A stretch of DNA of 42,500 nucleotides from Neocallimastix lanati (nom. inval.) (taxonomy: Eukaryota; Neocallimastigomycota; Neocallimastigomycetes; Neocallimastigales; Neocallimastigaceae), in contig JACVTC010000165.1 of NCBI GenBank assembly GCA_016946835.1, positions 1-42,500 on the forward strand. Direction: 5' to 3'. The notes below the pieces were generated by a model. It was not told the origin of the DNA. It saw only the letters and a program-made list of their open reading frames with translations, and did no database searches. The position numbers and the translations under genes were made by a program. Positions 33,707-41,595 of this stretch are shown here, piece by piece; the first letter of the stretch is position 1; each line of letters opens with the position of its first letter.

Positions 33707-36421
33707 TTACGATGATGGCTCTTTCAATTCTTTATTCCGCTCTGTATAAGGCTCCAATTGTGAGATATGAAATACCGGATGAAGATGTAAGTTTTCTGGA
33801 AGTTCCAAGCGGTAATTCATTCTTTCCCCCTTTTCGATAATTTTAAATGGACCAAGATACTGAGAAGATAGCTTTTTGGACGGTTCATTTGTAAAATAAT
33901 ATCTTTTAAGCATAACCAAGTCATTAACTTTGAAGTCAGGGCCTATAGATTTTTTATTATCAGCATATTTCTTAAAATCTTCTTTGGCTTTTATTAAGTG
34001 TTGCCGGAGGGCATTAAAGTGTGACGACCAGTCTCTAGTAAGGATAGAAGCTGTGTCTCTTAGTAAGACAGGAGGGGAGTCAATAACACAATTAGGATCG
34101 AAACCATAGTTAGCATGAAAAGGAGTTTGGCCAATTGATTTATGGATGGAGTTATTATAAGACATTTCACATAAGGGAAGATAATAGCACCATTCATTCT
34201 GGGCGGAAGAACAATAACAACGAAGATATTGTTCAATAACAGCATTGGCACGTTCCACTTGACCATTTGATTGCTGATGATGGGCCGTTGCTAATCTTGG
34301 TTTGGCTCTAATAGCATCACATAAAGAGGTCCAGAATTGGGAGGAGAATTGAGAGCCGTGGTCGGAAACAATAACTTTTGGAAAACCATGGTGTTTAAAG
34401 ACTTGGAAGAGCAGTAATTTTGCGGTTAGGTCGGCGGAAGGAACGTCGGAGCAGGGCACTAAATGGACCATTTTTGTTAAATGATCAGAAACAATCATGA
34501 TGCATGTGCAGTCTTGCGAAGAAGGCAGAGAGACTATAAAATCCACGCCAATTACTTCCCAGGGTTTTGTAGGAATGGGAAGTGGTATTAGCTTACCATA
34601 TGGCTTATGTCTGCGAATCTTACTTCGGGAACAGACATTGCACGAAAGAACATAGTTAGAAACATCTTTCTTCATGTTTGGCCACCAGTAGAACCTTTTA
34701 AGTTTTTCAAAGGTCCTTTCTATCCCTTGGTGGCCGCTAGTAGGCGCATCATGGAAGGATTTTAAAATCCATGCCCTGAGACTAGATGGAACAATAATTC
34801 TTTTTTGGAAATGAAGAATTCCCTCGACGAGAGTAAATAGAGAACTATTTAGTTTTTTCGACTGATCTCTTAATTTAGAAAGGATATTTTGACAATATTG
34901 GTCTTCTTTCTGTGCTTTAATAAGTTTACTTATATTGTCGCTAGTAGCACAACAAAAAGCATTCTTATTAATTAAGGATTGTTGTTCCACGGGATGTGTG
35001 GATTTATAATCTGGTCTCCTGGATAAAGCATCAGGCTTTCCACTTTTTGAGCCAGCTCTATACGCAATCCTATAGTCGAATTTAGACAGGAAAAGGCTCC
35101 AACGAATTTGTCGTTGGTTTAAATGTTGTGGTTTTTTAAAGTATAGCAGATTCTTATGATCTGTTATTACTTGAACTGGGAACTTGGCACCTTCAAGATG
35201 ATGTCTCCAGGTTTCAAATGCAGTAATAATAGCAAGAAGCTCTTTATCATAGATAGTATAATTAGCTTCTGCTTTATTAAGGGATCTGGAGTGAAATGCC
35301 ACAGGATGCAATTGATTATCTTCACTAGATACCTGAGAAAGTATACATCCGACTGCAAAATCACTTGCATCGGTTTCAACTATAAATTCTTTATCAGGAT
35401 CAGGAAATATTAAAAAATCATCAGCTTTAAAAGAGTCCTTTAACTTTTGAAAAGCATCTTCAGCTGATTTATCCCAGATAAAAGGATTTTCCTTTTTTAA
35501 AAGTTTGCGAAGGGGTTCCATGTTTTTTGCAAAGTCTTTTATAAATTTTCTATAGAAATTACATAATCCAAGGAAACTTTGCAATTCTTTAACATTTTTA
35601 GGACTTGGCCAATCGAGTACTGATTTGACCTTATTTTTATCCATAGTTAGCCCTTTATTGGAAACTGTGAAGCCTAAGAATGTGGTTTCAGTTACATGAA
35701 ACTCACATTTCTCTAATTTAGCATATAATCCATTATCAATAAGAATTTTTAAAACAGTTCTTACATGGTTAATATGCTCTTTTAAGGATTTGGAATAGAT
35801 AATTATGTCATCAAGGTAAACTCTAACAAAAATACCAATACAGTCGTTAAGTATATCATGAATGAAACGTTGGAAAACGGAAGGCGCGTTTCTAAGCCCG
35901 AAAGGCATTACGAGATATTCGAAATGCCCTAAAGGAGTTCTAAACGCTGTAAGATATTCATGCCCTTCTTTAATTCTTATAAGGTTGTAGGCGGATCTTA
36001 AGTCAAGACGGGTAAATATCATTGCACCTTTAAAAGATTCCATTAAGTCATTTATTCTTGGAATCGGGTAACTATTACGGATTGTAATAGCATTCAAGCG
36101 TCGATAATCGACACATAATCTGAGAGTTCCATCGCGTTTCAATACAAATATAACTGGAGCACCTGCTGGTGATTTTGATTTTCGTATGAACTTTTTTCTA
36201 AGATTTTCTTGAATATACTCTTTCAAGGCTTTCATTTCCGGAACGGTAAGAGAGTAGATTGGACCGAAGAATAATTGGCCACCAGGAATAAGATCAATTG
36301 ACATATCATATTCCCTGTGTGGTGGTAACTTCTCAGCTTCATTTTTCTCAAATACTATTATGAGATCAGAATAGTATTTGTCGAGAATCTCTCTTATGCC
36401 TCGGTTTTTTCCCTTCGGAGT
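33707..36421 (-). CDS. Gypsy-3 Pol: RT, RNase H, integrase
   Basis: The Pol frame is open from 36421. The first ATG is at 36304, but Pol homology (KYYSDLIIVFEKNEAEKLPPHREYD region) begins before that ATG, so Pol is probably made by shifting from Gag. From Met at 36304 (865 codons): RT with YLDD at 163-166; RNase H with ETDAS; an integrase HHCC finger with CNVC; triad D588, D648, E684 (DX59DX35E); then a GPY/F module ending in HPVFHISQLEPY. The protein stops about 14 residues later, with no chromodomain, unlike gypsy-1. Overlap with Gag is 56 nt (36366-36421). All catalytic residues are present. Confidence 0.93.
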   Translation of the reverse strand, partial: TPKGKNRGIREILDKYYSDLIIVFEKNEAEKLPPHREYDMSIDLIPGGQLFFGPIYSLTVPEMKALKEYIQENLRKKFIRKSKSPAGAPVIFVLKRDGTLRLCVDYRRLNAITIRNSYPIPRINDLMESFKGAMIFTRLDLRSAYNLIRIKEGHEYLTAFRTPLGHFEYLVMPFGLRNAPSVFQRFIHDILNDCIGIFVRVYLDDIIIYSKSLKEHINHVRTVLKILIDNGLYAKLEKCEFHVTETTFLGFTVSNKGLTMDKNKVKSVLDWPSPKNVKELQSFLGLCNFYRKFIKDFAKNMEPLRKLLKKENPFIWDKSAEDAFQKLKDSFKADDFLIFPDPDKEFIVETDASDFAVGCILSQVSSEDNQLHPVAFHSRSLNKAEANYTIYDKELLAIITAFETWRHHLEGAKFPVQVITDHKNLLYFKKPQHLNQRQIRWSLFLSKFDYRIAYRAGSKSGKPDALSRRPDYKSTHPVEQQSLINKNAFCCATSDNISKLIKAQKEDQYCQNILSKLRDQSKKLNSSLFTLVEGILHFQKRIIVPSSLRAWILKSFHDAPTSGHQGIERTFEKLKRFYWWPNMKKDVSNYVLSCNVCSRSKIRRHKPYGKLIPLPIPTKPWEVIGVDFIVSLPSSQDCTCIMIVSDHLTKMVHLVPCSDVPSADLTAKLLLFQVFKHHGFPKVIVSDHGSQFSSQFWTSLCDAIRAKPRLATAHHQQSNGQVERANAVIEQYLRCYCSSAQNEWCYYLPLCEMSYNNSIHKSIGQTPFHANYGFDPNCVIDSPPVLLRDTASILTRDWSSHFNALRQHLIKAKEDFKKYADNKKSIGPDFKVNDLVMLKRYYFTNEPSKKLSSQYLGPFKIIEKGERMNYRLELPENLHLHPVFHISQLEPYTERNKELKEPSS

Positions 36422-37799
36422 CTATTTTCGTTGGCATAGCGGCACATAAATCGGAGTCACTCAAGTCTGAATGACAAACAGTATCTTCTGGGATTGATTC
36501 AGGAATGATAGAATCATGATCGGCATTGTTAATTGTGGGATTGTCGAACATAGTTGCAGTGAAATTAGAGTTTTGGTTTGCGAACTTGAATTTCCTTGAA
36601 GAAGGGCAATGTGAACCACAGTATTTACCTAAAAAGAATATTTTATTTTTCTTGTAATCAATGAAAGGATTATGAACTGAGAGCCAATCTCTTCCAAGAA
36701 TACCATTGATTCCTTGGAGGGCTATGTTTGCGATGCAAAATTCAAAACGTTCTGTATGGTCCATAATCTTGAGTTTAAGCGGTTTTGTAGTTTGTTTAAT
36801 GTTCATGCTTTTACTATTTGGGAGTTGAATATTAATTGGAGAGGATAAACCTAATGATGGAATTTTGTGACTATTAGCGAAATTTCTACAAATGAAACTT
36901 CTAGCAGATCCGGAGTCAATTAAAAAGTTTGTTCTAATATTTTTATCATTTATATTTAAGTAAAAGGCAGTAGTGATTGTTGGGTTTCCATTAGAAGTAT
37001 AGTTGGCTGAGAGAATGTCATTTTTAGGTTTATTTTTATTGTGAAAATGTTTCTTGTAGTTCTCGATTTTGGTGAGTTCTCTGCGCTTCTTTTGAAAGGA
37101 TTTATGATTCTTCTTGAAATTCTTAGTCTTATTCCTTAAACTACTTTCCAAATAACATTTTTTATCTATTCCAATTATAGTGTTCGTAGCTTCAAACAAG
37201 GTAGATGGTTTCTCAACCTTGTCGAATTCTTCGCGCACCTTATCCACAAGTCCTTTTCCAATAATGTCAATGAGCACTTCGTCGGGCCATCCAAGACGTC
37301 CCGCCAACCTACGGAATTCGATAGTGTATTCAGCGACACTACCAAGTTGAGATTGTTTAAGCTTCCACAATTTGTCCATAATAACGTATTTCTGCTTCCT
37401 TTCAATACCTGAATCGAAATTTTCTAACAAAAGTTTCTTGAATTTTTCAAATGTTAACTTCTTTAGAGTCCCATCAGTTAGCAAAGAGAGACCCCATCTT
37501 CTTGCAGTTCCTGTTAGTTTATTGATAACAAAGGAGTTTTTTGACTCATCATCCTTGAATGTATTTGGATGAGTCTTAATAAAGTCTTCACTATGGATAA
37601 TTATTTCCCTAATACTTGGTTGGTTTTTCACATCACTTTCTTTCTGAAGAACTCCATTTGGCGAAAAGAAGGCAGGTATGAAATCTGTAATAGCAGAGAT
37701 TAGTTTAGAAGCATTTTCGTTATACGTAATGGACTGTGAAATTGGTGATGGTGTGTCTGCTAAAGGCTCATTAATTTGAATATCACTATTGTTTTCCAT
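36366..37799 (-). CDS. Gypsy-3 Gag-protease
   Basis: 477 codons from ATG at 37797-37799, which is preceded on its own strand by a poly(A) tract of 21. A gag-like domain lies at about 70-220. A basic Lys/Arg-rich stretch follows (about 220-265) in place of a CCHC knuckle; none is visible. The protease active site reads DSGS, near residue 295. A CX2HC-like motif follows the protease (KYCGSHCPSS), as in the other elements. The frame ends with TGA at 36366-36368, after the region where Pol homology starts in the +1 frame. Confidence 0.9.
   Translation of the reverse strand: MENNSDIQINEPLADTPSPISQSITYNENASKLISAITDFIPAFFSPNGVLQKESDVKNQPSIREIIIHSEDFIKTHPNTFKDDESKNSFVINKLTGTARRWGLSLLTDGTLKKLTFEKFKKLLLENFDSGIERKQKYVIMDKLWKLKQSQLGSVAEYTIEFRRLAGRLGWPDEVLIDIIGKGLVDKVREEFDKVEKPSTLFEATNTIIGIDKKCYLESSLRNKTKNFKKNHKSFQKKRRELTKIENYKKHFHNKNKPKNDILSANYTSNGNPTITTAFYLNINDKNIRTNFLIDSGSARSFICRNFANSHKIPSLGLSSPINIQLPNSKSMNIKQTTKPLKLKIMDHTERFEFCIANIALQGINGILGRDWLSVHNPFIDYKKNKIFFLGKYCGSHCPSSRKFKFANQNSNFTATMFDNPTINNADHDSIIPESIPEDTVCHSDLSDSDLCAAMPTKIDSEGKKPRHKRDSRQILF
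36398..36404 (-). promoter_or_regulatory. Candidate +1 frameshift site CCG-AGG-C between gypsy-3 gag and pol
   Basis: In the gag frame the minus strand reads CCG AGG C inside the 56-nt overlap, and a +1 slip gives CGA GGC in the Pol frame. Ty1 uses CUU AGG C, where a slow AGG codon allows a +1 slip. A run of six A (complement of 36405-36410) lies just before it. A one-base loss in that run is the alternative explanation. Confidence 0.45.
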
Positions 37800-37904
37800 T
37801 TTTTTTTTTTTTTTTTTTTTACCTAGTTTTATTAAGTTATGTGAAAAATTATAATTAGTGTAGATTTAAAATTTTGTAATATTTCTAATAAATTATGTTT
37901 ATCT

Positions 37905-37938
<34 letters not shown>

Positions 37939-38208
37939 TATATATATATCTATTTACACAATATATATTATTTGTTTTATTTATTTATATATTATAGTGA
38001 TTTTATATACGTCATGTATTCATTTATATATAGTAATATATTTATTAAAAGTATGTATTTATCCATCCATTAATATATAATAGTACAAATATATAATTTT
38101 TTTTTTTTTCTTTTTTTTTTTGCTTAATTTCTAGACTATTCTATATATATCGTTTTATTGTAATTATTCTATTCTAATATATTGTTTTAATTTATTATTA
38201 TTTTATGT

Positions 38209-38242
<34 letters not shown>

Positions 38243-38362
38243 TAATTTCTAGACTATTCTATATGTATCGTTTTATTGTAATTATTCTATTCTAATATAT
38301 TGTTTTAATTTATTATTTTTATATTATTTTATTATTAAAAATATATTGAAGTTTTATCTTAA

Positions 38363-38406
<44 letters not shown>

Positions 38407-38476
38407 TACTACATAATTCAATAATATATTGGTATTATTTAAAATTTTCTTTGTACTACACTAATCTATTCTAGAT
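37800..38476 (-). other. Gypsy-3 leader with poly(T) tracts and tandem duplication
   Basis: Non-coding leader between primer site and gag. It holds T tracts (plus strand) at 37800-37820, about 37909-37935, 38098-38120, 38212-38239 and 38368-38405. A block starting GCTTAATTTCTAGACTATTC occurs at 38122 and again at 38240, offset 118 bp, nearly identical over about 79 bp. Confidence 0.8.
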
Positions 38477-38488
38477 AAGAGTTATTAT
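38477..38488 (-). promoter_or_regulatory. Gypsy-3 primer binding site, self-priming type
   Basis: The 12 bases next to the 5' LTR read ATAATAACTCTT on the minus strand. They are exactly complementary to the LTR block AAGAGTTATTAT (complement of 38788-38799), which lies 35 bp after a TATAAATA box. This predicts priming by the 5' end of the element's own mRNA. Confidence 0.78.
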
Positions 38489-39454
38489 TGTAATAATTTA
38501 ATTATAAAATTAATTAGAATTAAATTATTAACTACAACTTAATAATAACTAAATAATAATTATTATTAAATTGAGAAAACAAAAAAAAGATAAATATACT
38601 TATCTTCTATAAGAGAGAGTTTATTATAACTAATTATAATAAACTAATAACACAAAATTGTCAAAGAGAAAAGATTATTTTATTTTATTTTTTTTTTTTT
38701 TTAAATTTGTTTTTTATTAAAACTTACTTTATTAAAATAGAAATATAAAAATTTTATTAATGTTATTACTATATTATAATTGTTATAATAATAACTCTTG
38801 ATTTCTCAAAGAGAATTCAAGAGCTTTATTTATACTTTTTTGAAAAATAAGGTTAAATTAAAAAATGTTTTCTAATCTTAACAAATCTCTTATCTAGGAA
38901 AAGATTAGAGAGAAAAACCTAGATAAGATTTTTGATCGATATTCTATCCATATCGATCATCGTATCAATTAGGTAAAACCAATTACTTTTAAAAAGTGAT
39001 TGGGAAAAACCCTAATTGACCGATTAGCTAATCTAATTTAATTGATCGAAAATAAAAGAATAAAATAATAAAAGATATTTCGACCATAAAATCATAAATT
39101 TACAAATAAGGAAAATAACATAATAATGATATTAATAAACAAAATACAGAATACATTATTAAGTACATATTAGAATACATAATATATTTGTTTACAATTT
39201 AATTAAATAAATAAACTAAGACTAATAAATTTAATAATTAAATATATAATTAAATAAACTATAATTATTTATAAATGTATAAATAATAATTAAATAAATT
39301 TGTTGTATTAAATTAATGATTATTTAATATTGAGTTTAATAAATTATTAATAATATTTAAATGAATAAATATTATATAATTAAATAAAGTTATAATTATA
39401 ACTTAACTAAGAAAATATAATTATTTTATTTAAAAATAATTATAGATTCTTACA
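38489..39454 (-). repeat. Gypsy-3 5' LTR (promoter copy)
   Basis: 966 bp, same as 32732-33697 by eye. TATA box at the complement of 38827-38834; predicted transcript start at 38799, running leftwards. Confidence 0.93.
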
Positions 39455-40075
39455 CTTCAGTTAGTAAAATTAGAACTTTGGTTCAATGGTTAGTTACATT
39501 GACCATGACCAATACTTCATGGATTCGATTCACACCTCAACTCATTTTGCATAAATAATTATTTTATTAATTATTAATAATATCTTCTTGAATATTCTTT
39601 CTGTATAAAATTATAGAAAGTTAAAGATTCTTTCGGTTCGTAATTCAACCGAAATGAATTTAGAAATTCTTATTATATAAATTATTTTATTCTTTTTTGA
39701 TAAGATTCATTTTCATCAATTAAAATCTATATTCTAGAAACTTTACATTATTAATTATTACAAACATATTTCTAAATATTTCTTTAAAATTATTTTTACA
39801 TGTTAAAACTGTTTTTCCGTTAAAAGTATAAATAGTGCGAACTTCACGAATGAAAATATTTTTCTTCGTGCTTTTATTAATAATAATTAACGTATAAGTA
39901 ATTCGAAATATTACCTTGTTGATTAATATTAATAATTATTTTAAATTTTATAATTAATAAAAAATATTTCTAATAAAACGAATTATTTATACAGATAGTG
40001 TAAACCTATTGAGTTTTCTCCTTTCTGTGTTTCTATATCTCATCCCGCCTTTACAATAGAAGCACCTCCGTTACA
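39455..40075 (+). repeat. Gypsy-1 3' LTR, main part
   Basis: 39455-39459 is the right CTTCA duplication of gypsy-3. 39460-40075 matches positions 17-632 of the gypsy-1 5' LTR without visible differences, including the tRNA-like block at 39472-39544. It is followed by TTAAA (40076-40080). Confidence 0.93.
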
Positions 40076-40344
40076 TTAAATAAGAAAGGGTTTTCTAATC
40101 TTAACAAATCTCTTATCTAGGAAAAGATTAGATAGAAAAACCTAGATAAGTTTTCGATCGATATTCTATCCATATCGATCATCGCATTAATTAAGTAAAA
40201 CCGATTACTTCTAAAAAGTAATTGGAAAAAATCTTAATTAACCGATTTTCCAATCTAATGATCGAAAATAAAAGAATAAAATAATAAAAGATATTTCGAT
40301 CATATAATTTATCCTTATATTAAAAATATAAAATTAAATAGTTA

Positions 40345-40452
40345 ATAAAATACAGAATACATTATAAAATACAGAATACATTATAAAATACAGAATACAT
40401 TATAAAATACAGAATACATTATAAAATACAGAATACAATACAAAATACATTA
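40345..40452. repeat. 19-bp tandem repeat in LTR-alpha, about 5.5 units
   Basis: Units of ATAAAATACAGAATACATT start at 40345, 40364, 40383, 40402 and 40421, the last ones decaying. The gypsy-3 LTR has a single copy of the core (ACAGAATACATT). Confidence 0.9.
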
Positions 40453-40610
40453 GTTACAATAGAGAATTTAGCATATTTTAAATATATTATTTAAAATTAA
40501 TTAAATAAATTTTGTTAAATTAATGAATATTTAAAATTAAAATAAATAAATTTAATAAATATTATATGTAATTAAATAAAGTTATAGTTATAATAACTTA
40601 ACTAAGAAAA

Positions 40611-40638
40611 TATAATTATTTGCTAGCAAATAATTATA
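40611..40638. repeat. Perfect 28-bp palindrome near the LTR-alpha end
   Basis: The sequence centred on TTTGCTAGCAAA reads the same on both strands over 28 bp. The gypsy-3 LTR has a broken version at this place. Confidence 0.85.
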
Positions 40639-40648
40639 GATTCTTACA

Positions 40649-40653
40649 CATTT
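40649..40653. repeat. Target-site duplication of LTR-alpha, right copy (CATTT)
   Basis: Matches 20421-20425 and lies 20 to 16 bp before the first base of the tRNA-Ser gene. Confidence 0.85.
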
Positions 40654-40668
40654 TTTGCAATGCCCAAT

Positions 40669-40750
40669 GTCACTTTGGCGGAGTGGTTAACGCGGTGGCC
40701 TGCTAAGCCATTTCCCTTTGGGAGCGCAGGTTCGAGTCCTGCAGGTGACG
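40669..40750 (+). tRNA. tRNA-Ser(GCU)
   Basis: 82 nt including discriminator G. The acceptor stem GTCACTT pairs with AGGTGAC (one G-T pair). A box TGGCGGAGTGG at 40676-40686. The anticodon stem GTGGC/GCCAT encloses loop CTGCTAA, with anticodon GCT at 40702-40704, reading AGC/AGT codons. A long variable arm (TTCCCTTTGGGAGC region) is typical of serine tRNAs. The T arm is GCAGG/CCTGC around TTCGAGT, with the B box at 40729-40739. No intron. A run of nine T follows. It is the only intact host gene I see. Confidence 0.96.
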
Positions 40751-40754
40751 GATA

Positions 40755-40763
40755 TTTTTTTTT
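40755..40763 (+). terminator. Pol III terminator of tRNA-Ser
   Basis: Nine T begin four bases after the mature tRNA end, a standard RNA polymerase III stop signal. Confidence 0.85.
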
Positions 40764-40916
40764 ACGTTTGAAGTTTTTTGTTTTGTTTAATTTTGAGAGT
40801 AACGCTTTTTTTTTTTTTTTATTTTGTTTTTTTCTTTTTTTTTTTTTTTTTTCTCAGAATGATACTAATCCAGAAAATACATATTCCTTATATTGAGCAA
40901 AAATGTCTATATTTTT

Positions 40917-41018
40917 TATTATTTAATAAAATTTTGGGATGGTAACTTTCCTTGATGATATTGTTATGTTGGCCCTTAAAAAAAACCTGTATTGAAAAAC
41001 CTTTTATTTTTAAATAAT

Positions 41019-41063
<45 letters not shown>

Positions 41064-41460
41064 AAAATGATCTTTGGAGTTAGTAAATACACTACACTTG
41101 TTGTTGTTGCTAAACTAAAAGAAACTTTATATACTTTCAAGCTATTATAAAAATACTACATTTAAGCTTGATATGAACCATCTACCGAGCATTAATCAAT
41201 CTACATATCTTGGAATACCTTTCAATGAACTATTGGATTTAGAACCTATTATTGTAAAGATATACAGTAAAAATAAATTATAGAGTTAACTTTTTCTTTA
41301 GATTTTTAACTAATAGGAACATACCTTTCTATTTTAAAACTTGTATTCTAGTTTCATTTGTCCTTTAGTTCATTTTTTTACTATGCACCTTTATAAGAGT
41401 CTAATAAAAAGAACAAGAAAAAGCTCAAACTGCTTTAAATTTTGAAAAAAAAATCCTTAT
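40917..41460 (+). pseudogene. Decayed LINE family B relic (RT and downstream)
   Basis: The start resembles LINE B near 8812 (AATAAAATTTTGGGATGGTAAC), then jumps to the part after FADD (near 9418). From 41065 it follows LINE B from about 9500 to 9860: FGVSKYTTLVV against FGINKCATLVV, then YLGIPFNE, then FFFRFLTNRN-like sequence. Many frameshifts and stops and an internal deletion show an old copy. A tract of 42 A at 41020-41061 interrupts it. Confidence 0.82.
41020..41061 (+). repeat. Poly(A) tract of 42 inside the LINE relic
   Basis: The tract follows TTTTAAATAATC and sits within the LINE B-like sequence, not at its 3' end. Confidence 0.85.
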
Positions 41461-41527
41461 ATAGACTGTAGAAGATGACAGTAAAAAGTCAAATCTCTAC
41501 TCAGAGTATATTTTATTTTAAAATAAT

Positions 41528-41528
<1 letters not shown>

Positions 41529-41592
<64 letters not shown>

Positions 41593-41595
41593 TAT
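41529..41595 (+). repeat. Poly(A) tract of 42 followed by (TA)n
   Basis: Preceded by TTTTAAAATAATC, almost the same lead-in as the tract at 41020, and followed by about 12 TA units. Confidence 0.85.

Larger units (their letters stand above)
32732..39454 (-). mobile_element. Gypsy-3: Ty3/gypsy retrotransposon without chromodomain
   Basis: LTRs of 966 bp at 32732-33697 and 38489-39454 look identical. The target duplication CTTCA is at 32727-32731 and 39455-39459. The gag and pol frames are offset by +1. Purine-rich AAAAGGAGCAA lies next to the 3' LTR. LTR-alpha is an older LTR of the same lineage. Confidence 0.94.
20771..40075 (+). mobile_element. Gypsy-1: chromodomain Ty3/gypsy element, internally deleted and interrupted by two others
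   Basis: The 5' LTR is 20771-21402 and the internal region runs from 21403 to 26076. The 3' LTR is split: 32716-32731 (16 bp) plus 39460-40075 (616 bp), total 632 bp, the same as the 5' LTR and identical as far as I can read. Gypsy-2 and gypsy-3 occupy the gaps. Identical LTRs point to recent transposition, although the element lacks most of RT. It may therefore have moved with proteins supplied by a full-length relative. Confidence 0.9.
40076..40648 (-). mobile_element. Solo LTR-alpha, right part
   Basis: After the second TTAAA (40076-40080), the LTR sequence broken at 20770 resumes. It follows the gypsy-3 LTR (for example TCTTATCTAGGAAAAGATTAG near 40112) and ends in TTCTTACA at 40648. It has a 19-bp tandem repeat and a 28-bp palindrome that the gypsy-3 LTR lacks. 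CATTT follows at 40649-40653, and the tRNA-Ser gene starts 15 bp further on. Confidence 0.88.

Noticed and set aside
40660-40896. Open frame across the tRNA-Ser gene
   Set aside because: The DNA is fully explained by the tRNA and its T-run; the frame is accidental.
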